From assembly GCA_913042105.1 (NCBI GenBank), contig CAJWIK010000004.1, positions 1 to 33,991 of the forward strand: DNA of 33,991 bases, read 5' to 3'. Of the stretch, positions 1 to 9,170 are shown one piece after another. Every line of letters begins with the position of its first letter. Within the stretch, counting starts at the first letter, position 1. Below the pieces are notes generated by a model. It saw only the letters and a list, made by a program, of their open reading frames with translations, made no database searches and had not been told where the DNA came from. The DNA is from an uncultured Gammaproteobacteria bacterium. Its GTDB lineage: Bacteria; Pseudomonadota; Gammaproteobacteria; Magnimaribacterales; Magnimaribacteraceae. The translations under genes were made by a program, and so were the position numbers.

Positions 1-609
1 CCTTTTTTGTTGCTGTCATTTCTTGAGGGTAATAATAAGATGCCTAGGGAGGAAAACATTGATTTGATCCCTAAGATGGTAGAACAGCTTATTCTTATTC
101 ATTCTACCAATCTTGCAGTTCTTTCCAATCTTCCTTTGCAAATAAATCCATTAGACGGCCTTCATGAATATCTTCCAAAAGGAAAAGAATGGACTGAATT
201 AGGTAACTATCTATCATCTTTAAAAAATACGGCTTTTAAAGGAAAGAGAGTCTTTCTCCATGGAGATTTTTGGCTAGGCAATATACTGTGGTCTGAGGAT
301 GAAATAGTGGGTGTTGTTGATTGGGATTATGCCGCCATAGGAGATCCTCTCTCTGATCTGGCTGTATCAAGCCTTGAGATGAGGTATGAATTTGGAAAGG
401 AGGGGATGAATCAATTTTGCGAGGCCTATTTAAAACACTCAATGATCGATAATTCTCGCTTTTCTTTATGGTTAATCTCTATTGCTTCATCAACACTTCA
501 CTTTATTAATCAATGGAATCTATCTGAAGCTAAAAAGAATTTAATTAAGACTGAGGCTTTACTTACTATACAAGAAGAGTTTCAGAGTCTTCTTGATAGT
601 AAAGATTGA
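1..609 (+). CDS. APH-family phosphotransferase, 5' truncated by the window edge
   Basis: Frame is open to position 1; LHGDFWLGNILW and VGVVDWDYAAIGDPLSDLA match the catalytic HGDxxxxN and D-W-D/E motifs of aminoglycoside phosphotransferase-like kinases. Confidence 0.8.
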   Translation, partial: PFLLLSFLEGNNKMPREENIDLIPKMVEQLILIHSTNLAVLSNLPLQINPLDGLHEYLPKGKEWTELGNYLSSLKNTAFKGKRVFLHGDFWLGNILWSEDEIVGVVDWDYAAIGDPLSDLAVSSLEMRYEFGKEGMNQFCEAYLKHSMIDNSRFSLWLISIASSTLHFINQWNLSEAKKNLIKTEALLTIQEEFQSLLDSKD

Positions 610-643
610 TTGAAAAACTTGATCGTCTAGTTAATATGTATGC

Positions 644-1252
644 ATGACTAATTCAGCTATTTTTGGAAAAAAAGGGTTCATAGCAAAGATAGATATAAAT
701 ACTTTAGAGTCTTTATGGGTTGCAAATCTTTCGAAAAATTATAAACCCACTACTATCTCTAACTATAAGGATTTCATTCTTGTGCAGTCTTCATCTGCAT
801 GGGGTTCGCATAATATTGATTGCTTTGATTTAGAAGGTAAGACTCTCTGGTCAAAAGATATTGATAGCGGTATTTCGCCTTTAAATGATGGCGATTACTT
901 TTACTACTGCGGATTTACAGATAAAAAAATATATAAAGTATATTGGAAGACTGGAGAAATTATTTTTTCTGTTAAACCTGCAGGTTGGTTTAAAACTTAC
1001 AGATTAATAATTGCCGGTAATCAGCTTTTAGCAATTTCTAATAAAGATATTCTTTTGATCGATAAAGACAATGGAGAGATGAATTCAAGCAAGGAATTAA
1101 ACCAATTTCTTAATCCAAAAAAAATAACCTCAACTCTTGGAGATGGAGAAATGTTTATTTCATCTATCTCAACAACATCAGGAGGGGCAGAAGGGAGCTT
1201 AGGTTATGCTGGAGTAGCTGGAGGAGATGGAGGTAGTTCTGGTGGCGAGTAA
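644..1252 (+). CDS. PQQ-like beta-propeller repeat protein with Gly/Ser-rich C-terminus
   Basis: Repeats such as IDINTLESLWVANL, FDLEGKTLWSKDI and VYWKTGEIIFSV resemble PQQ-like repeats; tail is GGAEGSLGYAGVAGGDGGSSGGE. Confidence 0.55.
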   Translation: MTNSAIFGKKGFIAKIDINTLESLWVANLSKNYKPTTISNYKDFILVQSSSAWGSHNIDCFDLEGKTLWSKDIDSGISPLNDGDYFYYCGFTDKKIYKVYWKTGEIIFSVKPAGWFKTYRLIIAGNQLLAISNKDILLIDKDNGEMNSSKELNQFLNPKKITSTLGDGEMFISSISTTSGGAEGSLGYAGVAGGDGGSSGGE

Positions 1253-1295
1253 AATTTAATGAAATATATTCAATAACATAAATGGAGAAAATAAA

Positions 1296-2363
1296 ATGAG
1301 TCAATCTCAAGAAGTTAATCACGAAAAATTAATGAACCTTTTTGGTAATGTGTTTTCACATATATCAGGTGCGGTCGGCTTAATGATGTCCTATCTAGGG
1401 GATCAGACAGGACTGTATGCAAAGATAGAAGAATTAGGATCTTGCTCAGCTAAGACCTTAGCCGAAGCTACAGACATGGACGAAAGGTATCTTCAAGAGT
1501 GGCTTTCTTCTAATGCAGCTCATGGATATATTACCTATGATGGTGATTCGAAAGAGTTTAGTTTAAGTCCTGAACAGGCTATTGTTTTCTGCCGCGAAGG
1601 AGAACCTCAATGCCTTCAAGGATTAATCCAAGGTGTTATAGGACAAATAGCCAAAGAGGATGTTGCCTTAGATGTATTCAAGACTGGAAGAGGTAGGCCT
1701 TGGGGCGAGCATCATGCTTGTTGTTTTTGCGGAACCGACAGATTCTTCAGACCGGCTTACGTCAGTCACCTTGTCGATGAATGGATACCGTCTATTAGTG
1801 GAGCGGAAGAAAAACTAAAAGCAGGGGGAAGAGTAGCAGACATAGGTTGTGGATTAGGCTCGACCACTATCCTAATGGCAGAAACTTATCCAAATTCTCA
1901 TATTTATGGATATGACTTTCACGAGCCTTCTATAAAAGAAGCGCAAGAAAGGGCAACAGAGAAAGGACTTACTAACATTACTTTTAAAGTTGCAGATTCT
2001 AAAGAAATCCCAGATGGTGATTTTGACTTGGCATGTATATTCGATGCGTTACATGATATGGGCGATCCAGTCGGAGTAGCTTCAGGTATTAAAAATATAT
2101 TAAATGAAGAAGGTAGATTTATGCTGGTAGAGCCTTATGCAGAAGACGATCTTAAGGATAATTTAAATCCATCATCTGCAATGATGTATGGTTTTTCAAC
2201 CTTAATATGTGTTCCGACGTCAAGAGCTCAAGAGGTTGCATTGTGTTTGGGTGCTCAGGCTGGCCCTAAAAGGCTTACTGAAGTTTTAAATCAGTCAGGG
2301 TTTGAAAAGGTTCGAATATCAGATTCAACTACTAATAATCTAGTGTTTGAAGCTCTTAAATAG
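1296..2363 (+). CDS. SAM-dependent class I methyltransferase with N-terminal winged-helix-like domain
   Basis: Motif I VADIGCGLGSTTILMAETYP, then DLACIFDALHDMGDPVG; N-terminal part resembles Rv2258c-type methyltransferases. Confidence 0.8.
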   Translation: MSQSQEVNHEKLMNLFGNVFSHISGAVGLMMSYLGDQTGLYAKIEELGSCSAKTLAEATDMDERYLQEWLSSNAAHGYITYDGDSKEFSLSPEQAIVFCREGEPQCLQGLIQGVIGQIAKEDVALDVFKTGRGRPWGEHHACCFCGTDRFFRPAYVSHLVDEWIPSISGAEEKLKAGGRVADIGCGLGSTTILMAETYPNSHIYGYDFHEPSIKEAQERATEKGLTNITFKVADSKEIPDGDFDLACIFDALHDMGDPVGVASGIKNILNEEGRFMLVEPYAEDDLKDNLNPSSAMMYGFSTLICVPTSRAQEVALCLGAQAGPKRLTEVLNQSGFEKVRISDSTTNNLVFEALK

Positions 2364-2450
2364 ACCTATAAATTTTTTTATATAAATCAAAAGCATAGAC
2401 TGTACTAAAAGGGTGATGGTATTCTTATTGATAAATCGGGGAGATTTTTT

Positions 2451-3002
2451 ATGAAAAAATATTTATCGTTACTATTTTTAACATTCTTTGGATTGAGCTT
2501 ATACAGCGCACCTATATGTTTAATAAATCAAGAACTTAATAAAGATACCGCAAGTCAGTTAAGTCAATTCAGGCAACAAACTACTGATACATGCTTGGCT
2601 TGTAATGATGATTCTTGCAAACTCAAGTCTTGGCCTGCGGAAAAAAAGGGTGATGAAGCTGTTTGTAAATTGTTATTTTGCACCCCTAGTTACGTTTCGA
2701 AATTTTTTGAAAAGCCTGATAATGTAAAAGCAGGTAAAACAAGAATAAAATTCACTTATTCAATCAATTCAAAAGGGAAAATTAAAGGCATTAAAGTCAG
2801 CTCTGCAAAAGGAGCCATGAATGCAAGGGAATCTTATAAGTACCTTCAAAGCTTTACTTCAAAAACGCAATTTGATCCTCTTTTAGTAAATGGCACCGCT
2901 TCAAAAATTGAGGATATTCAAGGAGAGCATATAGCCTTTACTGGTGATTATGCTGATATGGAAAAAACCATGCCAGCTGGTCGTGGAATTTATAGAGAAT
3001 AG
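2451..3002 (+). CDS. Secreted Cys-rich protein, TonB-C-like C-terminal half
   Basis: N-terminal signal peptide MKKYLSLLFLTFFGLSLYSAP; Cys-rich middle; IKFTYSINSKGKIKGIKV and FDPLLVNGTA resemble a TonB C-terminal-like fold. Confidence 0.45.
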   Translation: MKKYLSLLFLTFFGLSLYSAPICLINQELNKDTASQLSQFRQQTTDTCLACNDDSCKLKSWPAEKKGDEAVCKLLFCTPSYVSKFFEKPDNVKAGKTRIKFTYSINSKGKIKGIKVSSAKGAMNARESYKYLQSFTSKTQFDPLLVNGTASKIEDIQGEHIAFTGDYADMEKTMPAGRGIYRE

Positions 3003-3018
3003 TCTACTACCTAACTAG

Positions 3019-4113
3019 ATGCTTAATCTTTCGAAGATCATTGATCGGGTAGGGCTTGACTCATCTGACACTGATTATCAGGAACCTCTTGATGTTCTGA
3101 TAAGGTCAATCAATAAAGAGGCAAATCTAACCTTCTTAGGAAACCTTGCAGTGGAATATCAAATCAAAGAACATCTATGGAACCGATCCTTGATATCTCA
3201 AGCCTATAACGATGTAAATTCTGAGAATGTATCTCAACCTATAATAGTCATTGGATTGCCGAGATCTGGAACTACCTTTTTATTTAATTTACTTAGCAAA
3301 GATCTGGATAATAGAAGTCCCTTATTTTGGGAAATGATGAAACCTCTTCCATTAGTTACTCCGGGATCATTTTCTGAGAAATCCAGGATATTTCGATCTG
3401 ATTCTATTTTGTTTCTCAAAGAAAGATTTATTCCCCAATTAGATAATATTCATGCAATTAGGTCAGAGAGTCCGGAAGAATGCTTGCTTATAAAAGTCTT
3501 TGCCTTACAAAGCATCTTTTATTTTTATATGGCAAATACACCATCGTATCTTGAATATTTAATTAATGCTGATACTGGTATAAGTTATGACTGGCATTAT
3601 AAGTTTCTTAAAGTTCTTGAAAAAACACGCAAACCTAAAAGATGGTTGCTTAAAGACCCATCTCATTTGGGTAACCTAAAGGAAATATTAGATCGCTATC
3701 CTGATGCTTGTTTTATCCATATTACTAGAGATCCATCAGAGACCCTGCCATCAATTTGTAGTCTGACTTCTCAAGTAAGAAGAGGATTTTCAAATCACTT
3801 AGATTCAGATGATCTTGGAAGGAGAACTTTAGACTTTTGGGCAAAGTCTAATGACAAAAATGAATCGCAGATATCAAGGATACCTGCCAAAAATTATCTC
3901 CAAGTTGAATACGATGATTTGTTAGAAGATCCAATTAACTTAATGAGAGATATATATAGTAAATTTTCATTACCTTTAAATGATTTACCTCTAAATCAGA
4001 TGATAAATTTTGTTGAAACTGGGAAGCAAGAAGCCAAAATGAAACACAACTATTCATTAGAAGATTATGGACTTGATAAGAAAGAAGTACATAATAAGTT
4101 AAATTTCCGTTAA
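3019..4113 (+). CDS. Sulfotransferase family protein
   Basis: PIIVIGLPRSGTTFLFNLLSKD (5'-PSB loop) and FIHITRDPSETLPS (3'-PB motif). Confidence 0.85.
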   Translation: MLNLSKIIDRVGLDSSDTDYQEPLDVLIRSINKEANLTFLGNLAVEYQIKEHLWNRSLISQAYNDVNSENVSQPIIVIGLPRSGTTFLFNLLSKDLDNRSPLFWEMMKPLPLVTPGSFSEKSRIFRSDSILFLKERFIPQLDNIHAIRSESPEECLLIKVFALQSIFYFYMANTPSYLEYLINADTGISYDWHYKFLKVLEKTRKPKRWLLKDPSHLGNLKEILDRYPDACFIHITRDPSETLPSICSLTSQVRRGFSNHLDSDDLGRRTLDFWAKSNDKNESQISRIPAKNYLQVEYDDLLEDPINLMRDIYSKFSLPLNDLPLNQMINFVETGKQEAKMKHNYSLEDYGLDKKEVHNKLNFR

Positions 4114-4127
4114 ACAAATATTGATAT

Positions 4128-4538
4128 ATGAAAATACTCGTTATGGGCTTACCAGGCAGTGGCAAGACTTATTTGTCAGAAAGACTGCAACCTTTATTAG
4201 AATCTGCTTGGTATAACGCAGATAAAGTGAGAACAATGGCTGGAGATTGGGACTTCAGCGAAGAGGGTAGATTAAGACAGAGCTTAAGAATGAAGTCAGT
4301 TGCTGACTTTGAATCTGCTCATAATAGAATAGTTATTTGTGACTTTGTGTGCCCCACAATGGAAACTAGGAAAATTTTTGAAGCTGATATTACCATTTGG
4401 CTCGATACGATTGAAAAAGGAAGATTCGAAGACACAAACGCACTCTTTGAACCTCCGCAACAAGTGGATTTTCATATTAAAGAATGGAATGATCACAACC
4501 ACATAGATATAGCAGAGAGGATTAATACAGATGTTTGA
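4128..4538 (+). CDS. Small P-loop kinase related to adenylylsulfate kinase
   Basis: Walker A GLPGSGKTYL; NADKVR, DWDFSEEGRLRQSLRM and IVICDFVCPTMETRKIF resemble CysC motifs. Confidence 0.7.
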   Translation: MKILVMGLPGSGKTYLSERLQPLLESAWYNADKVRTMAGDWDFSEEGRLRQSLRMKSVADFESAHNRIVICDFVCPTMETRKIFEADITIWLDTIEKGRFEDTNALFEPPQQVDFHIKEWNDHNHIDIAERINTDV

Positions 4539-4923
4539 TTGGAAGAAACCTACAGTTCAGATGCTTGGTAGATGGCAACCTTGGCACGATGGTCATCAAG
4601 AATTATTTAAAAGATCTCTCGATAAGACTGGTCAAGTGATTATTCAAGTAAGAGATGTACATGGAGCATCAGGAGGCGAAGGTCAGACTGATAATCCTTT
4701 TGATTGGGATGAGGTATGTAAGAATATTTCTGAAGGTCTTGCGAAAGATGGTTTCGAAAGAGGAGTTCATTACGAGATTATGATGGTTCCTAACATAGTA
4801 AATATTACCTACGGCAGAGGAGTTGGTTATGTTTTTGAAGAAGAGACCTTCGAAGAATCAGTTACAGAAATTAGTGCAACTAAGATTAGGAAAAAAATGA
4901 GAGAAGAGGGTGACTTAAAGTAA
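4531..4923 (+). CDS. Small nucleotidyltransferase (cytidylyltransferase/NadM-like fold)
   Basis: GRWQPWHDGHQELF (HxGH-type motif) and ISATKIRKKM (ISxTxIR motif); starts within the upstream kinase gene (8-bp overlap). Confidence 0.75.
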   Translation: MFDWKKPTVQMLGRWQPWHDGHQELFKRSLDKTGQVIIQVRDVHGASGGEGQTDNPFDWDEVCKNISEGLAKDGFERGVHYEIMMVPNIVNITYGRGVGYVFEEETFEESVTEISATKIRKKMREEGDLK

Positions 4924-4926
4924 TCT

Positions 4927-5883
4927 ATGAAAATCTGCGTAAGTGAATTTACCTTTAAAGCTTTTGAAGAACTTTTAACAGATAGTTTCATAAATGATGA
5001 GTTTATTCTAATAGATTCCGAGTCTAATATTGTTCACGGAGAAGGCAAACCAGATATTGCTTTAGTGTCTTATGAACTAATGTTCAAGGCATTAAAATCT
5101 GAAGTTTTCTTTAGTAAGTATCTATCGTTAATTGATGGATGCTCATATGTTCAAGGATCTTGGGCTGGTATTGAAACCACTCAGGCAGAAGCATTGATTA
5201 GTCATTCAAAGAATTTTTCTCATGGAGGAGGAATTCATGCCATACCAATAGCAACCTATGTATTTGCTCAGATCTTAAGGTCAGTAAAGTCAATAGATGC
5301 TCATATAAAAATGCAAAGCCAAAAGGAATGGAAACAAATGATGTCTGTTGGAGAGTTAACTGATCTGTCTATAGGGATCACTGGATTTGGTGGCATAGGT
5401 CAAGAAGTTGCACGCTTAGCTAAGTCATTTCGAATGAATGTTTACGCTACAAAAAGAACTCCTGTTCTCTCGGATAATCTAGATAGATTATTCAAGCCCA
5501 GTGAACTAAATGAAATGCTCACAAAATGCGATTTTGTAGTTAACTGTCTTCCTTCTACGCCAGATACCCATAAAGTTTTTTCACATGCGCAATTTCAAGC
5601 TATGAAGCCTTCTGCAATGTTTATTAATGTGGGACGAGGAGAATCAGTTGATGAAGAAAGTCTTGCGCAAGCCCTTAAAGAACAAGAAATTTTGTGTGCA
5701 GCTTTAGATACTACGGATCCGGAACCTCTCAATTCAACATCTCCACTCTGGACTTTAGAAAATTGTTTCATCACGCCTCATGATTCTGCTTGGGGACCAA
5801 GAGCACCATTGCGTGCAATAGAGCTTTTTATAGACAACTACAAAAGGTTCCTTAAGGGTGAAAAATTAATTAATCAGGTATAA
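4927..5883 (+). CDS. D-isomer-specific 2-hydroxyacid dehydrogenase, NAD-binding
   Basis: GITGFGGIGQEVARLAKSFRMNVYATKR, INVGRGESVDEESL and ALDTTDPEPL ... ITPHDS. Confidence 0.85.
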   Translation: MKICVSEFTFKAFEELLTDSFINDEFILIDSESNIVHGEGKPDIALVSYELMFKALKSEVFFSKYLSLIDGCSYVQGSWAGIETTQAEALISHSKNFSHGGGIHAIPIATYVFAQILRSVKSIDAHIKMQSQKEWKQMMSVGELTDLSIGITGFGGIGQEVARLAKSFRMNVYATKRTPVLSDNLDRLFKPSELNEMLTKCDFVVNCLPSTPDTHKVFSHAQFQAMKPSAMFINVGRGESVDEESLAQALKEQEILCAALDTTDPEPLNSTSPLWTLENCFITPHDSAWGPRAPLRAIELFIDNYKRFLKGEKLINQV

Positions 5884-5909
5884 AAAAGGCCGCTAAAGCG
5901 GCCTTTTTT
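5882..5909. terminator. Bidirectional intrinsic terminator between convergent genes
   Basis: AAAAAAGGCCGC-TAAA-GCGGCCTTTTTT, perfect 12-bp stem with flanking A/T tracts. Confidence 0.92.
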
Positions 5910-5920
5910 AATAAAGCAAC

Positions 5921-7351
5921 TTAGCTTGTGAATCCTACGACTGCTTTTACTTCAAGGAATTCCTCAAACCCGAATAGACCCCATTCTTTTCCATTACCGG
6001 ATTGTTTGTATCCTCCAAAAGGAGTTGTAAAGTCAGCACCAGCATTATTAATGGCGATACTTCCTGCTCTTATCCTATTAGCTACTTGCTTAGCGTGCTC
6101 AAGATCACCTGAAGATACATAGCCGTAAAGACCATATTCAGTATCATTTGCGATCTCTATTGCTTCTTCCTCATCCTTATATGGAAGAATTGAGAGCACA
6201 GGACCAAAGATTTCTTCTCTCGCTATAGTCATGTCATTATTGACGTTAGCAAATACTGTTGGTCTAACAAAGTAACCCGCATTTAATCCTTCAGGTTTCC
6301 CTGGACCTCCAGAAACTAGTTCTGCACCTTCTTCAATACCTTTATCAATAAGACCTTGAATTTTATCGAACTGTACTTCACTCACTACAGGACCTATTCC
6401 AGTATCTTCTGCAAATGGGTCTCCAACTTTAGTCGCTTCAGCAGCTTTTCTAGCAATCTCTTTCGCTTCATCATGTCTAGACTCAGGCACCAACATTCTG
6501 GTAGGTGCATTACAAGACTGCCCGCTATTATTGAAACAGTGCCTAGCACCCCCAGTAATAGCTGATTCGAAATCAGCATCATCAAGAATGATATTTGCAG
6601 ATTTTCCACCTAGTTCTTGTGCAACACGTTTGACTGTATCAGCCGCACCTTTAGCAACAGCAATTCCTGCCCTTGTTGAGCCTGTAAAGGACATCATGTC
6701 TATTCCAGGGTGGCAAGACATGGCTTCACCTACTGTCGGTCCATCTCCGTTGACTAGATTAAACACGCCTGCAGGTACACCAGCTTCATGAAGAACTTCC
6801 GCAAATATAATTGCGTTTAGAGGAGCCATTTCCGTTGGCTTGAGGATCATTGTGCATCCTGCTGCTAATGCAGGGGCAACCTTGCAAGAAATTTGATTTA
6901 TAGGCCAGTTCCATGGAGTAATCATTCCCACAACCCCAATAGGCTCTCTTCTCAAAACGGTTTTTCCTCTTGTTTCTTCCCACTCAAAACCTTGTAGTAT
7001 TTCTATTGCTTGCGCAAAATGACCTAAACCAGTTGCAGCTTGTGCAGCTTTAGATAGTGATAAAGGGGCTCCCATTTCCATTGAAATGGTTTCTGCAATT
7101 TCGTCATATCTAGTTTGATAGACTTCTACAATTTTTCCTAATAAGGCTAATCTTTCTTCTACAGTAGTTTGACTAAAGGTATTAAATGCCTTTGAAGCAG
7201 CTTTGACAGCACTATCTACATCAGCTGCAGATCCCATGGCTATCTTTCCGATGACTTCTTCAGTCGCTGGATTCAACACATCTAACATTGAGCTTCCTTC
7301 TGCAGGATTAACCCATTCTCCGTTTATATAAAATTGTTCATAAGTTTTCAT
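5921..7351 (-). CDS. Aldehyde dehydrogenase family protein
   Basis: VGMITPWNWPINQISCKVAPALAAGCTMILKP, ELGGKSANIILDDAD, NNSGQSCNAPTR, EEIFGPVLSI. Confidence 0.92.
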   Translation of the reverse strand: MKTYEQFYINGEWVNPAEGSSMLDVLNPATEEVIGKIAMGSAADVDSAVKAASKAFNTFSQTTVEERLALLGKIVEVYQTRYDEIAETISMEMGAPLSLSKAAQAATGLGHFAQAIEILQGFEWEETRGKTVLRREPIGVVGMITPWNWPINQISCKVAPALAAGCTMILKPTEMAPLNAIIFAEVLHEAGVPAGVFNLVNGDGPTVGEAMSCHPGIDMMSFTGSTRAGIAVAKGAADTVKRVAQELGGKSANIILDDADFESAITGGARHCFNNSGQSCNAPTRMLVPESRHDEAKEIARKAAEATKVGDPFAEDTGIGPVVSEVQFDKIQGLIDKGIEEGAELVSGGPGKPEGLNAGYFVRPTVFANVNNDMTIAREEIFGPVLSILPYKDEEEAIEIANDTEYGLYGYVSSGDLEHAKQVANRIRAGSIAINNAGADFTTPFGGYKQSGNGKEWGLFGFEEFLEVKAVVGFTS

Positions 7352-7413
7352 CTTTACTCTCCGTATATTTGATTCGTAAGTATATCTTAGGATCTAGCAA
7401 AGTTAAGCTAAAT

Positions 7414-8961
7414 TTAGATAAGTTTATCTTTTACTAAACTGGCTTTTAATTGGCCCTGTATTCGATCTGCCCATAAAGAAATATACCTTCGCGTTTCCCT
7501 AGGATCAATAATCTCATGAACCGAGAAGGCTTCAGCACGTGGAAAAGGATTTTGGTTTTTAGCCATTTTTTCTTCGAGTTCTTTTCTTTTTGCTTCCGGA
7601 TTAGCCGCTTGTGCAATTTCCTTCTTAAATGCTACTGCAACACCGCCTTCTAGAGGTAATGGTCCAGACTCAGCTGAAGGCCAAGCCAAGACATATCCAT
7701 CAGGTCCATAATGAGCAGCAGCTGCAACTCCAAAAGATTTTCTGATCATAACAGTTGTCCAAGGAACGGTAGATTCTGTAGTGGCAAGAACCGCTTCTGT
7801 GCCGTGCAGTATTGTTCCAGCCTTTTCAGCATCAGGGCCAATCAAAAAACCCGGTTCATCAACCAGACTGACTATCGGTATATTAAAAGTGTCACATAAT
7901 CTAATAAAGCGACTAGTTTTTTGAGCACCCTCAGCAGACATTGAGCCTGCATAAAAGTTAGAGTCATTGGCAAAAATTGCAACTGAGTAGCCATTGATTC
8001 TAGCAAAACCGGTAATAATTCCTCGCCCAAAGAATTTAGTCATTTCAAAGAAGGAATCTTTATCAAAGATTAAATTAACGACATCTCTCATTTCATAAGA
8101 TTTCTTTCTGTCTTTAGGAATAATTGAAATTAAAGATTCTTCTTGTCTGTCAAAAGGATCAGGAGTTTCTATTCTTTCGGTTAATTCATATTTGTTTTGA
8201 GGAAAAAAAGAAAGAAAAGTTTTTATTTGTAAAAAAGCATCTTCTTCTGATGTTGCAACATTATCAGTAACACCATTCAGTTTATGTACTTCTGAACCTC
8301 CCAATTCTTCTTTGGTCATTTTTTTACCAAAAGCCCTTTCTACAACTGCCGGACCAGCTACCAGGATTTGAGCTGTTTCTTTTGTCATGACTCTAAAGTG
8401 CGAGGCAACAAATCTTGCTGCAGGCATCCCTGCTACAGGACCAAGCGCCGCTGAAGCTACTGGAATTTCTCTCAAAGTATCTGCAATAGATTTAAATCTT
8501 GATCTTGAAAATACAGGATCCCCTCCGTATCCCCCAGATTTTTTTCCTGGCCCCGCCACAGAACCACCGCCACCTTCATGTAATCTTATAAGTGGCATCT
8601 TGTATTTCAGGGCAAGTTCTTCCGTGTAAACACTTTTTCTAAGTCCTGCAGGGTTAGGAGAACCTCCTTTTACAGTAAAGTCTTCTCCTCCTACAACTAC
8701 TCTTTTATTATTAATTTTTCCAAAACCAAGAATAAAATTTGCTGGAGTTAGTGATTCTAGTTGTCCTTCTTCATTAACTTCTGACCCACCAGCAATCTCA
8801 CCTTGCTCTTCAAAAGAGTTTTCATCTAGAAGAAGATTTATTCTTTCCCTTAGGGTAAGTCTGCCCTTTGCATGTTGTAATTTAATAGCTTCTTTTCCGC
8901 CTTGTGATTTTGCAAGCTTTCTTCTTTTCTTTAATTCTGTTGTTTCTTTTTTCCAATTCAT
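7414..8961 (-). CDS. Acyl-CoA carboxylase carboxyltransferase subunit (PccB/MccB-like)
   Basis: QHAKGRLTLRERINLLLDENSFEE, VVVGGEDFTVKGGS, LVDEPGFLIGPDAEKAG. Confidence 0.85.
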   Translation of the reverse strand: MNWKKETTELKKRRKLAKSQGGKEAIKLQHAKGRLTLRERINLLLDENSFEEQGEIAGGSEVNEEGQLESLTPANFILGFGKINNKRVVVGGEDFTVKGGSPNPAGLRKSVYTEELALKYKMPLIRLHEGGGGSVAGPGKKSGGYGGDPVFSRSRFKSIADTLREIPVASAALGPVAGMPAARFVASHFRVMTKETAQILVAGPAVVERAFGKKMTKEELGGSEVHKLNGVTDNVATSEEDAFLQIKTFLSFFPQNKYELTERIETPDPFDRQEESLISIIPKDRKKSYEMRDVVNLIFDKDSFFEMTKFFGRGIITGFARINGYSVAIFANDSNFYAGSMSAEGAQKTSRFIRLCDTFNIPIVSLVDEPGFLIGPDAEKAGTILHGTEAVLATTESTVPWTTVMIRKSFGVAAAAHYGPDGYVLAWPSAESGPLPLEGGVAVAFKKEIAQAANPEAKRKELEEKMAKNQNPFPRAEAFSVHEIIDPRETRRYISLWADRIQGQLKASLVKDKLI

Positions 8962-8967
8962 AATATC

Positions 8968-9044
8968 TGGTGCCCCGTACAGGATTTGAACCTATGGCCT
9001 CTGGATTAGGAATCCAGCGCTCTATCCGACTGAGCTAACGGGGC
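8968..9044 (-). tRNA. tRNA-Arg (anticodon CCT)
   Basis: Reverse complement GCCCCGTTAGCTCAGTCGGATAGAGCGCTGGATTCCTAATCCAGAGGCCATAGGTTCAAATCCTGTACGGGGCACCA folds as a cloverleaf; anticodon loop TTCCTAA; CCA is encoded. Confidence 0.96.
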
Positions 9045-9070
9045 TTTTTTGTTATTTTAACAATTTAACC

Positions 9071-9098
9071 TTGATTTTAAATTTTCTTTGGCTATTAT
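9071..9098 (+). promoter_or_regulatory. Candidate sigma70 promoter for the SAM-II/metY transcript
   Basis: TTGATT (9071-9076), 16-nt spacer, TATTAT (9093-9098); predicted start about 9104-9106, at the 5' side of aptamer P1. Confidence 0.55.
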
Positions 9099-9102
9099 TT
9101 AA

Positions 9103-9155
9103 AAAGCACCGATTTGAACCAGATTGCGGGTGCTTTATAAATACTGCTAAATAGG
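9103..9155 (+). ncRNA. SAM-II riboswitch aptamer
   Basis: AAAGCACCGATTTGAACCAGATTGCGGGTGCTTTATAAATACTGCTAAATAGG matches the recalled SAM-II pattern (CUGAUUUAACC..AUUGC....AUAAAU..GCUAAA.AGG); perfect 8-bp P1 (9103-9110 with 9129-9136); lies upstream of metY. Confidence 0.92.
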
Positions 9156-9170
9156 ATTCTTCTGATGTAG

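Noticed and set aside
5928-6983. Several small ORFs opposite to or out of frame with the aldehyde dehydrogenase gene (5928..6122, 6356..6565, 6394..6609, 6531..6791, 6786..6983)
   Set aside because: Shadow ORFs inside a clearly coding aldehyde dehydrogenase; no start context or recognisable motifs.
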